Assembly: GCA_023091665.1 (NCBI GenBank)
Contig: JALJCQ010000012.1
Location: forward strand, 2,542,001-2,606,000
Length of the DNA stretch: 64,000 bases
Direction: 5' to 3'
Source: Pythium myriotylum
Taxonomy: Eukaryota > Oomycota > Peronosporomycetes > Pythiales > Pythiaceae
Below the pieces are notes generated by a model. That model saw nothing but the letters and a program-made list of their open reading frames with translations. It was not told the origin of the DNA and did not search any database. Each line of letters starts with the position of its first letter. Position 1 is the first letter of the stretch. Below, one piece after another: positions 45,484-57,117 of this stretch. Made by a program: the position numbers and the translations under genes.

Positions 45484-47385
45484 TCGGGCACGACCAAGCG
45501 GTCTGCGAATCTGCTTGACGTCGTGTACAGCGATGTGGCCGGCCCTATGAAGACTCCGACTTTCGGCGGCATGAAGTACTTTGCCACCTTCACCGACGAC
45601 AAGTCTCGACTGTGCAAGTTGTACCTCGTGCGGTCCAAGGACGAAGTCTACGACAAGTTCGTCGAGTTCGTCAACTGGGCCGAGAACCAAACCGGTCGTC
45701 GAGTCAAGGTGCTTCGAACCGACGGCGGCGGCGAGTACCAGTCGGCCAAGCTTGCCAAGTTCTGCCGCAAGCGTGGCATCGAGCACGATGTCACGCCGCC
45801 ATACACGCCTCAGTTGAACGGTGTGGCGGAGCGCATGAACCGAACCATCGGTGAGTGTGGTCGCTGCAAGCTCCACCATGCCAACTTGTCCGACGAGTAC
45901 TGGGGCGAAGCCGTCATGACTGCAGTCGAAGTTCGCAACCGACTTCCGACCCGCGCTCAAGACTTGTACAAGTCGCCGTACGAAGAATGGTACGGGAAGA
46001 AGCCCTTGCTCGCCAACTTCAAGGTGTTCGGCTGCCATGCGTACGTCCACGTGCCCAAGGAGAAGCGGTCGAAGTTCGACGCCCGAGCCATCTTGTGTCG
46101 GTTCCTCGGCTACTCGGACCACGAGAAGGCGTATCGGTTTGAAGAAATCGCAACCGGCCGGATCGTCATCAGTCGAGACGCGCAGTTCATGGAAGACACA
46201 TTCGACGATGGCAAGCGCGAAGAACCCTGGAGCAAGTCCGTCGAGTTCCGCGACGATGAAGATGATGAAGATCAAGATGAAGCAACCGACAACCAAGATG
46301 ATGAAGACATGGGTGAGCAGCCAGCCTCACCAGCACCAAGTCAGCGCAGCTACGAGCGACCGGAGTGGCAACAGGGCCAGCGGTCGCAGCGTCCAGCAGC
46401 ACCAGCATCGGCCCAGCAGCCGAATGTCGACTACGCACCAGGGTCCAAGCGCCACTCTCGCACGCACTCGCTCGAGAACCTGGCTGAACCGCCAGTTGAG
46501 AAGCGCTACGGACGGGTTGGTCGCACAAGTGGTGCGACTCCACCACCCACGCAAGGTCCAAGGACATCGCTCGAAGATCTGTCTGCACTGCTCACGTCGA
46601 TCGAAGAGGAAGGCATAGAAGATGAAGATGAAGAAGGCGAAGACGTGCAAGAACAAGGGGGAGAAGACCAAGATTACGATCTCGAAGAGTTTGCTCTCGT
46701 CGTGAATTCAGGGGGAGAGTTGCCGACATCGTTCAAGTCGGCGATGGAATCCGACGACGCCAGCAACTGGAAGGAAGCCTGCGACTCCGAGCTCGAGTCG
46801 CTCAAGAAGAACGAGACCTGGGACCTAGTCCCTTTGCCAGCCGGACGCAAGGCCATCACCAGCAAGTGGGTGTTCAAGGTCAAGGAAACCGCCGAAGGAC
46901 TCGTCGAGCGGTACAAGGCTCGACTCGTTGCCAAGGGGTTCCTGCAGAAGTACGGCATCGACTTCGAAGAGACATTCGCACCCGTCGCCAAGTTCACGTC
47001 GATCCGCACCATCCTCAGCATCGCCGCTCGACACAAGCTCATGATCCATCAGATGGATGTCAAGACGGCGTTCCTGAACGGCAACCTCGACGAAGAAATC
47101 TACATGAAGCAGCCCGAAGGCTTCGTCGACCAGCGCCACCCGGACTACGTGTGCAAGCTCAAGCGCTCGCTCTACGGTCTCAAGCAGTCGCCCCGCATGT
47201 GGAACCAGACCATCGACGCCTTCATGCGCAAGGTCGGCTTCACCAAGTGCGAGATGGACCACTGCGTGTACGTCAAGCGGAGCGGCTCAGCGATGATCTT
47301 CGTGGTGATCTACGTCGACGACCTCATCCTCGCCTGCAACATGTTGGAAGGTCGCTTGGTTGGTGGGATGCAAAATGCAAAGTGA
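45484..47385 (+). pseudogene. Integrase/RT fragment, array 2 unit 2
   Basis: Same limits (S507-N1125 plus LTR tail) and same translation as unit 1. Confidence 0.85.
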
Positions 47386-47726
47386 ATTGATCGGGACTTA
47401 GTTCGCTACTGCTACCTCTAAGCCGTCTGTGTGTGTCCTACGCTACCATAATCAAATGTATGTCCTACCTATCGTAAACATATGCAAACATAAACTGACT
47501 TCGTGGATACTTCAACGAAGTCGATGGGTGGCACTGGATTCAAACCAGAACCAGACGGAGAATCTTCCACATGTCGAATCTTCCACGGAGAATCTTCCAC
47601 GGAGAATCTTCCACGGAGAATCTTCCACGGAGAATCTTCTGCAGGAGAATCTTCTACAGCCGAGCTTCAACTGCCGAGCTTCAACTGGAATGATGACGCT
47701 GGGTTCGAGGCGCATCATCTTCAACA
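47342..47726 (-). repeat. Array 2 antisense LTR 3, 385 bp
   Basis: As LTR 2, with two more 14-bp CACGGAGAATCTTC units. Confidence 0.9.
47584..47639 (-). repeat. LTR minisatellite, 4 x 14 bp
   Basis: Four perfect copies of CACGGAGAATCTTC. Other LTRs have one or two. The same number is found at 49585, 51828 and 60893. Confidence 0.85.
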
Positions 47727-49628
47727 TCGGGCACGACCAAGCGGTCTGCGAATCTGCTTGACGTCGTGTACAGCGATGTGGCCGGCCCTATGAAGACTCC
47801 GACTTTCGGCGGCATGAAGTACTTTGCCACCTTCACCGACGACAAGTCTCGACTGTGCAAGTTGTACCTCGTGCGGTCCAAGGACGAAGTCTACGACAAG
47901 TTCGTCGAGTTCGTCAACTGGGCCGAGAACCAAACCGGTCGTCGAGTCAAGGTGCTTCGAACCGACGGCGGCGGCGAGTACCAGTCGGCCAAGCTTGCCA
48001 AGTTCTGCCGCAAGCGTGGCATCGAGCACGATGTCACGCCGCCATACACGCCTCAGTTGAACGGTGTGGCGGAGCGCATGAACCGAACCATCGGTGAGTG
48101 TGGTCGCTGCAAGCTCCACCATGCCAACTTGTCCGACGAGTACTGGGGCGAAGCCGTCATGACTGCAGTCGAAGTTCGCAACCGACTTCCGACCCGCGCT
48201 CAAGACTTGTACAAGTCGCCGTACGAAGAATGGTACGGGAAGAAGCCCTTGCTCGCCAACTTCAAGGTGTTCGGCTGCCATGCGTACGTCCACGTGCCCA
48301 AGGAGAAGCGGTCGAAGTTCGACGCCCGAGCCATCTTGTGTCGGTTCCTCGGCTACTCGGACCACGAGAAGGCGTATCGGTTTGAAGAAATCGCAACCGG
48401 CCGGATCGTCATCAGTCGAGACGCGCAGTTCATGGAAGACACATTCGACGATGGCAAGCGCGAAGAACCCTGGAGCAAGTCCGTCGAGTTCCGCGACGAT
48501 GAAGATGATGAAGATCAAGATGAAGCAACCGACAACCAAGATGATGAAGACATGGGTGAGCAGCCAGCCTCACCAGCACCAAGTCAGCGCAGCTACGAGC
48601 GACCGGAGTGGCAACAGGGCCAGCGGTCGCAGCGTCCAGCAGCACCAGCATCGGCCCAGCAGCCGAATGTCGACTACGCACCAGGGTCCAAGCGCCACTC
48701 TCGCACGCACTCGCTCGAGAACCTGGCTGAACCGCCAGTTGAGAAGCGCTACGGACGGGTTGGTCGCACAAGTGGTGCGACTCCACCACCCACGCAAGGT
48801 CCAAGGACATCGCTCGAAGATCTGTCTGCACTGCTCACGTCGATCGAAGAGGAAGGCATAGAAGATGAAGATGAAGAAGGCGAAGACGTGCAAGAACAAG
48901 GGGGAGAAGACCAAGATTACGATCTCGAAGAGTTTGCTCTCGTCGTGAATTCAGGGGGAGAGTTGCCGACATCGTTCAAGTCGGCGATGGAATCCGACGA
49001 CGCCAGCAACTGGAAGGAAGCCTGCGACTCCGAGCTCGAGTCGCTCAAGAAGAACGAGACCTGGGACCTAGTCCCTTTGCCAGCCGGACGCAAGGCCATC
49101 ACCAGCAAGTGGGTGTTCAAGGTCAAGGAAACCGCCGAAGGACTCGTCGAGCGGTACAAGGCTCGACTCGTTGCCAAGGGGTTCCTGCAGAAGTACGGCA
49201 TCGACTTCGAAGAGACATTCGCACCCGTCGCCAAGTTCACGTCGATCCGCACCATCCTCAGCATCGCCGCTCGACACAAGCTCATGATCCATCAGATGGA
49301 TGTCAAGACGGCGTTCCTGAACGGCAACCTCGACGAAGAAATCTACATGAAGCAGCCCGAAGGCTTCGTCGACCAGCGCCACCCGGACTACGTGTGCAAG
49401 CTCAAGCGCTCGCTCTACGGTCTCAAGCAGTCGCCCCGCATGTGGAACCAGACCATCGACGCCTTCATGCGCAAGGTCGGCTTCACCAAGTGCGAGATGG
49501 ACCACTGCGTGTACGTCAAGCGGAGCGGCTCAGCGATGATCTTCGTGGTGATCTACGTCGACGACCTCATCCTCGCCTGCAACATGTTGGAAGGTCGCTT
49601 GGTTGGTGGGATGCAAAATGCAAAGTGA
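47727..49628 (+). pseudogene. Integrase/RT fragment, array 2 unit 3
   Basis: S507-N1125 plus LTR tail; translation as in units 1 and 2. Confidence 0.85.
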
Positions 49629-49969
49629 ATTGATCGGGACTTAGTTCGCTACTGCTACCTCTAAGCCGTCTGTGTGTGTCCTACGCTACCATAATCAAAT
49701 GTATGTCCTACCTATCGTAAACATATGCAAACATAAACTGACTTCGTGGATACTTCAACGAAGTCGATGGGTGGCACTGGATTCAAACCAGAACCAGACG
49801 GAGAATCTTCCACATGTCGAATCTTCCACGGAGAATCTTCCACGGAGAATCTTCCACGGAGAATCTTCCACGGAGAATCTTCTGCAGGAGAATCTTCTAC
49901 AGCCGAGCTTCAACTGCCGAGCTTCAACTGGAATGATGACGCTGGGTTCGAGGCGCATCATCTTCAACA
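49585..49969 (-). repeat. Array 2 antisense LTR 4, 385 bp
   Basis: Same 4 x 14-bp form as LTR 3. Confidence 0.9.
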
Positions 49970-51871
49970 TCGGGCACGACCAAGCGGTCTGCGAATCTGC
50001 TTGACGTCGTGTACAGCGATGTGGCCGGCCCTATGAAGACTCCGACTTTCGGCGGCATGAAGTACTTTGCCACCTTCACCGACGACAAGTCTCGACTGTG
50101 CAAGTTGTACCTCGTGCGGTCCAAGGACGAAGTCTACGACAAGTTCGTCGAGTTCGTCAACTGGGCCGAGAACCAAACCGGTCGTCGAGTCAAGGTGCTT
50201 CGAACCGACGGCGGCGGCGAGTACCAGTCGGCCAAGCTTGCCAAGTTCTGCCGCAAGCGTGGCATCGAGCACGATGTCACGCCGCCATACACGCCTCAGT
50301 TGAACGGTGTGGCGGAGCGCATGAACCGAACCATCGGTGAGTGTGGTCGCTGCAAGCTCCACCATGCCAACTTGTCCGACGAGTACTGGGGCGAAGCCGT
50401 CATGACTGCAGTCGAAGTTCGCAACCGACTTCCGACCCGCGCTCAAGACTTGTACAAGTCGCCGTACGAAGAATGGTACGGGAAGAAGCCCTTGCTCGCC
50501 AACTTCAAGGTGTTCGGCTGCCATGCGTACGTCCACGTGCCCAAGGAGAAGCGGTCGAAGTTCGACGCCCGAGCCATCTTGTGTCGGTTCCTCGGCTACT
50601 CGGACCACGAGAAGGCGTATCGGTTTGAAGAAATCGCAACCGGCCGGATCGTCATCAGTCGAGACGCGCAGTTCATGGAAGACACATTCGACGATGGCAA
50701 GCGCGAAGAACCCTGGAGCAAGTCCGTCGAGTTCCGCGACGATGAAGATGATGAAGATCAAGATGAAGCAACCGACAACCAAGATGATGAAGACATGGGT
50801 GAGCAGCCAGCCTCACCAGCACCAAGTCAGCGCAGCTACGAGCGACCGGAGTGGCAACAGGGCCAGCGGTCGCAGCGTCCAGCAGCACCAGCATCGGCCC
50901 AGCAGCCGAATGTCGACTACGCACCAGGGTCCAAGCGCCACTCTCGCACGCACTCGCTCGAGAACCTGGCTGAACCGCCAGTTGAGAAGCGCTACGGACG
51001 GGTTGGTCGCACAAGTGGTGCGACTCCACCACCCACGCAAGGTCCAAGGACATCGCTCGAAGATCTGTCTGCACTGCTCACGTCGATCGAAGAGGAAGGC
51101 ATAGAAGATGAAGATGAAGAAGGCGAAGACGTGCAAGAACAAGGGGGAGAAGACCAAGATTACGATCTCGAAGAGTTTGCTCTCGTCGTGAATTCAGGGG
51201 GAGAGTTGCCGACATCGTTCAAGTCGGCGATGGAATCCGACGACGCCAGCAACTGGAAGGAAGCCTGCGACTCCGAGCTCGAGTCGCTCAAGAAGAACGA
51301 GACCTGGGACCTAGTCCCTTTGCCAGCCGGACGCAAGGCCATCACCAGCAAGTGGGTGTTCAAGGTCAAGGAAACCGCCGAAGGACTCGTCGAGCGGTAC
51401 AAGGCTCGACTCGTTGCCAAGGGGTTCCTGCAGAAGTACGGCATCGACTTCGAAGAGACATTCGCACCCGTCGCCAAGTTCACGTCGATCCGCACCATCC
51501 TCAGCATCGCCGCTCGACACAAGCTCATGATCCATCAGATGGATGTCAAGACGGCGTTCCTGAACGGCAACCTCGACGAAGAAATCTACATGAAGCAGCC
51601 CGAAGGCTTCGTCGACCAGCGCCACCCGGACTACGTGTGCAAGCTCAAGCGCTCGCTCTACGGTCTCAAGCAGTCGCCCCGCATGTGGAACCAGACCATC
51701 GACGCCTTCATGCGCAAGGTCGGCTTCACCAAGTGCGAGATGGACCACTGCGTGTACGTCAAGCGGAGCGGCTCAGCGATGATCTTCGTGGTGATCTACG
51801 TCGACGACCTCATCCTCGCCTGCAACATGTTGGAAGGTCGCTTGGTTGGTGGGATGCAAAATGCAAAGTGA
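49970..51871 (+). pseudogene. Integrase/RT fragment, array 2 unit 4
   Basis: S507-N1125 plus LTR tail; translation as in the earlier units. Last unit cut at CAACA. Confidence 0.85.
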
Positions 51872-52212
51872 ATTGATCGGGACTTAGTTCGCTACTGCTA
51901 CCTCTAAGCCGTCTGTGTGTGTCCTACGCTACCATAATCAAATGTATGTCCTACCTATCGTAAACATATGCAAACATAAACTGACTTCGTGGATACTTCA
52001 ACGAAGTCGATGGGTGGCACTGGATTCAAACCAGAACCAGACGGAGAATCTTCCACATGTCGAATCTTCCACGGAGAATCTTCCACGGAGAATCTTCCAC
52101 GGAGAATCTTCCACGGAGAATCTTCTGCAGGAGAATCTTCTACAGCCGAGCTTCAACTGCCGAGCTTCAACTGGAATGATGACGCTGGGTTCGAGGCGCA
52201 TCATCTTCAACA
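51828..52212 (-). repeat. Array 2 antisense LTR 5, 385 bp
   Basis: Same 4 x 14-bp form. It joins TCGGG of a copy that continues to its natural 3' LTR. Confidence 0.9.
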
Positions 52213-55068
52213 TCGGGCACGACCAAGCGGTCTGCGAATCTGCTTGACGTCGTGTACAGCGATGTGGCCGGCCCTATGAAGACTCCGACTTTCGGCGGCA
52301 TGAAGTACTTTGCCACCTTCACCGACGACAAGTCTCGACTGTGCAAGTTGTACCTCGTGCGGTCCAAGGACGAAGTCTACGACAAGTTCGTCGAGTTCGT
52401 CAACTGGGCCGAGAACCAAACCGGTCGTCGAGTCAAGGTGCTTCGAACCGACGGCGGCGGCGAGTACCAGTCGGCCAAGCTTGCCAAGTTCTGCCGCAAG
52501 CGTGGCATCGAGCACGATGTCACGCCGCCATACACGCCTCAGTTGAACGGTGTGGCGGAGCGCATGAACCGAACCATCGGTGAGTGTGGTCGCTGCAAGC
52601 TCCACCATGCCAACTTGTCCGACGAGTACTGGGGCGAAGCCGTCATGACTGCAGTCGAAGTTCGCAACCGACTTCCGACCCGCGCTCAAGACTTGTACAA
52701 GTCGCCGTACGAAGAATGGTACGGGAAGAAGCCCTTGCTCGCCAACTTCAAGGTGTTCGGCTGCCATGCGTACGTCCACGTGCCCAAGGAGAAGCGGTCG
52801 AAGTTCGACGCCCGAGCCATCTTGTGTCGGTTCCTCGGCTACTCGGACCACGAGAAGGCGTATCGGTTTGAAGAAATCGCAACCGGCCGGATCGTCATCA
52901 GTCGAGACGCGCAGTTCATGGAAGACACATTCGACGATGGCAAGCGCGAAGAACCCTGGAGCAAGTCCGTCGAGTTCCGCGACGATGAAGATGATGAAGA
53001 TCAAGATGAAGCAACCGACAACCAAGATGATGAAGACATGGGTGAGCAGCCAGCCTCACCAGCACCAAGTCAGCGCAGCTACGAGCGACCGGAGTGGCAA
53101 CAGGGCCAGCGGTCGCAGCGTCCAGCAGCACCAGCATCGGCCCAGCAGCCGAATGTCGACTACGCACCAGGGTCCAAGCGCCACTCTCGCACGCACTCGC
53201 TCGAGAACCTGGCTGAACCGCCAGTTGAGAAGCGCTACGGACGGGTTGGTCGCACAAGTGGTGCGACTCCACCACCCACGCAAGGTCCAAGGACATCGCT
53301 CGAAGATCTGTCTGCACTGCTCACGTCGATCGAAGAGGAAGGCGTAGAAGATGAAGACGAAGAAGGCGAAGACGTGCAAGAACAAGGGGGAGAAGACCAA
53401 GATTACGAAGAGTTTGCTCTCGTCGTGAATTCAGGGGGAGAGTTACCGACATCGTTCAAGTCGGCGATGGAATCCGACGACGCCAGCAACTGGAAGGAAG
53501 CCTGCGACTCGGAGCTTGAGTCGCTCAAGAAGAACGAGACCTGGGACCTAGTCCCTTTGCCAGCCGGACGCAAGGCCATCACCAGCAAGTGGGTGTTCAA
53601 GGTCAAGGAAACCGCCGAAGGACTCGTCGAGCGGTACAAGGCTCGACTCGTTGCCAAGGGGTTCCTGCAGAAGTACGGCATCGACTTCGAAGAGACATTC
53701 GCACCCGTCGCCAAGTTCACGTCGATCCGCACCATCCTCAGCATCGCCGCTCGACACAAGCTCATGATCCATCAGATGGATGTCAAGACGGCGTTCCTGA
53801 ACGGCAACCTCGACGAAGAAATCTACATGAAGCAGCCCGAAGGCTTCGTCGACCAGCGCCACCCGGACTACGTGTGCAAGCTCAAGCGCTCGCTCTACGG
53901 TCTCAAGCAGTCGCCCCGCATGTGGAACCAGACCATCGACGCCTTCATGCGCAAGGTCGGCTTCACCAAGTGCGAGATGGACCACTGCGTGTACGTCAAG
54001 CGGAGCGGCTCAGCGATGATCTTCGTGGTGATCTACGTCGACGACCTCATCCTCGCCTGCAACAGCCTCGAGTTGCTCACGGCGACCAAGCGTGCACTCA
54101 GCGAACGCTTCGAGATGTCCGACCTCGGCGAACTCAAGTACTGCCTCGGCATGGAAGTTGATCAAGACCCCAAGTCCGGCGACGTGACCATGCGGCAGAC
54201 CAAGTTCCTGCAGTCGATCCTGACCAAGTTCGGCATGCAAGACTGCAAACCAGTGAGGACCCCTCAAGACCCCGGACTCAAGCTGACCAAGGCCATGTGT
54301 GAAGGTGGTTGCAAGCACGAAGACACCATGAAGAACGTGCCGTACCGAAGTGCAGTCGGCGCACTCATGTACCTCATGGTCGGCACTCGACCAGACCTCG
54401 CAGCGGCAGTCGGCACACTCAGCCAGTTCGCCGCGGACCCGTGTCCAACACACTGGCAAGCTCTCAAGCGTGTGCTCCGGTATCTGCAAGCGACTCCGAC
54501 GTACGGCCTGCAGTTCTCGGCATCGAACGACGGAAGACTGGTCGGCTACTCCGACGCCGACTGGGCTGGCGACATCGAGTCACGTCGAAGCACCAGCGGC
54601 TACGTGTTCATGCTCAACGGCGGATGCATCAGCTGGCGCAGCAAGAAGCAGCGAACTGTCGCCCTCTCCTCGACCGAAGCAGAGTACATGGCTCTATCGG
54701 AAGCGATCCAAGAAGCCGTGTGGCTCAAGGCGTTCCTGTGCGAACTCGGCGAAGTTGCAAGCGACCAAGCGCTCACGGTGTACGAAGACAACCAAGGTGC
54801 CATCGCGTTGGCCAAGAACCCCGAGTTCCACAAGCGCACCAAGCACATCGACATTCGCTACCACTTCGTTCGTGAGAAGGTCGAGGACGGTCAAGTGTGT
54901 CTCCAGTATTGCCCGACCCAAGACATGCTTGCCGACATCATGACCAAGCCGATCCCCACTGTCCAGTTCGACGTGCTCCGCACCAAGCTTGGTGTTCAAG
55001 ACGCAGTCGAGTCGAGGGGGAGTGTTGAAGATGATGCGCCTCGAACCCAGCGTCATCATTCCAGTTGA
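52213..55068 (+). pseudogene. 5'-truncated polyprotein, residues 507-1459
   Basis: Begins like the array 2 units but runs through N1125 into the RT connection and RNase H and stops normally in the LTR (951 codons). Two residues of the linker are deleted (DYEEF for DYDLEEF, near 53406), and residue 884 is valine where units 1-4 have isoleucine. The RT part is thus a different allele from the array. No start codon before M528. Confidence 0.85.
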
Positions 55069-55413
55069 AGCTCGGCAGTTGAAGCTCGGCTGTAGAAGAT
55101 TCTCCTGCAGAAGATTCTCCGTGGAAGATTCGACATGTGGAAGATTCGACATGTGGAAGATTCGACATGTGGAAGATTCGACATGTGGAAGATTCTCCGT
55201 CTGGTTCTGGTTTGAATCCAGTGCCACCCATCGACTTCGTTGAAGTATCCACGAAGTCAGTTTATGTTTGCACATGTTTACGATAGGTAGGACATACATT
55301 TGATTACGGTAGCGTAGGACACACACAGACGGCTTAGAGGTAGCAGCAGCGAACTAAGTCCCGATCAATTCACTTTGCATTTTGCATCCCACCAACCAAG
55401 CGACCTTCCAACA
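55023..55413 (+). repeat. Family 1 LTR, 391 bp (3' LTR)
   Basis: Follows a polypurine tract. Class B with four 16-bp units. The right flank GACAT lies in RT of the next copy, so this element end was inserted there. Confidence 0.9.
55132..55195 (+). repeat. LTR minisatellite, 4 x 16 bp
   Basis: Four perfect copies of GACATGTGGAAGATTC, the highest number in the window, shared with the LTRs at 59172 and 63715. Confidence 0.85.
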
Positions 55414-56788
55414 GACATTCGCACCCGTCGCCAAGTTCACGTCGATCCGCACCATCCTCAGCATCGCCGCTCGACACAAGCTCATGATCCATCAGATGGA
55501 TGTCAAGACGGCGTTCCTGAACGGCAACCTCGACGAAGAAATCTACATGAAGCAGCCCGAAGGCTTCGTCGACCAGCGCCACCCGGACTACGTGTGCAAG
55601 CTCAAGCGCTCGCTCTACGGTCTCAAGCAGTCGCCCCGCATGTGGAACCAGACCATCGACGCCTTCATGCGCAAGGTCGGCTTCACCAAGTGCGAGATGG
55701 ACCACTGCGTGTACGTCAAGCGGAGCGGCTCAGCGATGATCTTCGTGGTGATCTACGTCGACGACCTCATCCTCGCCTGCAACAGCCTCGAGTTGCTCAC
55801 GGCGACCAAGCGTGCACTCAGCGAACGCTTCGAGATGTCCGACCTCGGCGAACTCAAGTACTGCCTCGGCATGGAAGTTGATCAAGACCCCAAGTCCGGC
55901 GACGTGACCATGCGGCAGACCAAGTTCCTGCAGTCGATCCTGACCAAGTTCGGCATGCAAGACTGCAAACCAGTGAGGACCCCTCAAGACCCCGGACTCA
56001 AGCTGACCAAGGCCATGTGTGAAGGTGGTTGCAAGCACGAAGACACCATGAAGAACGTGCCGTACCGAAGTGCAGTCGGCGCACTCATGTACCTCATGGT
56101 CGGCACTCGACCAGACCTCGCAGCGGCAGTCGGCACACTCAGCCAGTTCGCCGCGGACCCGTGTCCAACACACTGGCAAGCTCTCAAGCGTGTGCTCCGG
56201 TATCTGCAAGCGACTCCGACGTACGGCCTGCAGTTCTCGGCATCGAACGACGGAAGACTGATCGGCTACTCCGACGCCGACTGGGCTGGCGACATCGAGT
56301 CACGTCGAAGCACCAGCGGCTACGTGTTCATGCTCAACGGCGGATGCATCAGCTGGCGCAGCAAGAAGCAGCGAACTGTCGCCCTCTCCTCGACCGAAGC
56401 AGAGTACATGGCTCTATCGGAAGCGATCCAAGAAGCCGTGTGGCTCAAGGCGTTCCTGTGCGAACTCGGCGAAGTTGCAAGCGACCAAGCGCTCACGGTG
56501 TACGAAGACAACCAAGGTGCGATCGCGTTGGCCAAGAACCCCGAGTTCCACAAGCGCACCAAGCACATCGACATTCGCTACCACTTCGTTCGTGAGAAGG
56601 TCGAGGACGGCCAAGTGTGTCTCCAGTATTGCCCGACCCAAGACATGCTTGCCGACATCATGACCAAGCCGATCCCCACTGTCCAGTTCGACGTGCTCCG
56701 CACCAAGCTTGGTGTTCAAGACGCAGTCGAGTCGAGGGGGAGTGTTGAAGATGATGCGCCTCGAACCCAGCGTCATCATTCCAGTTGA
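55414..56788 (+). pseudogene. RT/RNase H fragment (residues 1003-1459)
   Basis: Frame from T1003 to the normal stop, 457 residues, with D1031, YVDD and the RNase H residues intact. One isoleucine for valine change in GRLIGYSD. Gag, protease and integrase are missing; the 5' break is at an LTR end. Confidence 0.85.
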
Positions 56789-57117
56789 AGCTCGGCAGTT
56801 GAAGCTCGGCTGTAGAAGATTCTCCTGCAGAAGATTCTCCGTGGAAGATTCGACATGTGGAAGATTCGACATGTGGAAGATTCGACATGTGGAAGATTCT
56901 CCGTCTGGTTCTGGTTTGAATCCAGTGCCACCCATCGACTTCGTTGAAGTATCCACGAAGTCAGTTTATGTTTGCATATGTTTACGATAGGTAGGACATA
57001 CATTTGATTATGGTAGCGTAGGACACACACAGACGGCTTAGAGGTAGCAGTAGCGAACTAAGTCCCGATCAATTCACTTTGCATTTTGCATCCCACCAAC
57101 CAAGCGACCTTCCAACA
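56743..57117 (+). repeat. Family 1 LTR, 375 bp (3' LTR)
   Basis: Class B with three 16-bp units. The right flank TTCCG is the start of the acidic linker of the next copy. Confidence 0.9.

Larger units (their letters stand above)
42912..52212. repeat. Tandem array 2: antisense LTR plus integrase/RT fragment, 5 LTR units
   Basis: Each unit is an antisense LTR followed by 1858 bp of sense pol (residues 507-1125). Unit starts are 42912, 45127, 47342, 49585 and 51828. The period is 2215 for the first two (357-bp LTR) and 2243 for the next two (385-bp LTR). The fifth LTR leads into a copy that continues to the normal 3' end. Junctions are always CAACA|LTR and LTR|TCGGG. The coding parts are near-identical, so the array grew by duplication. 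Confidence 0.9.

Noticed and set aside
55132..55195. CRISPR-like short repeats
   Set aside because: The 16-bp units are directly adjacent without spacers and lie in an LTR of a eukaryotic retrotransposon.
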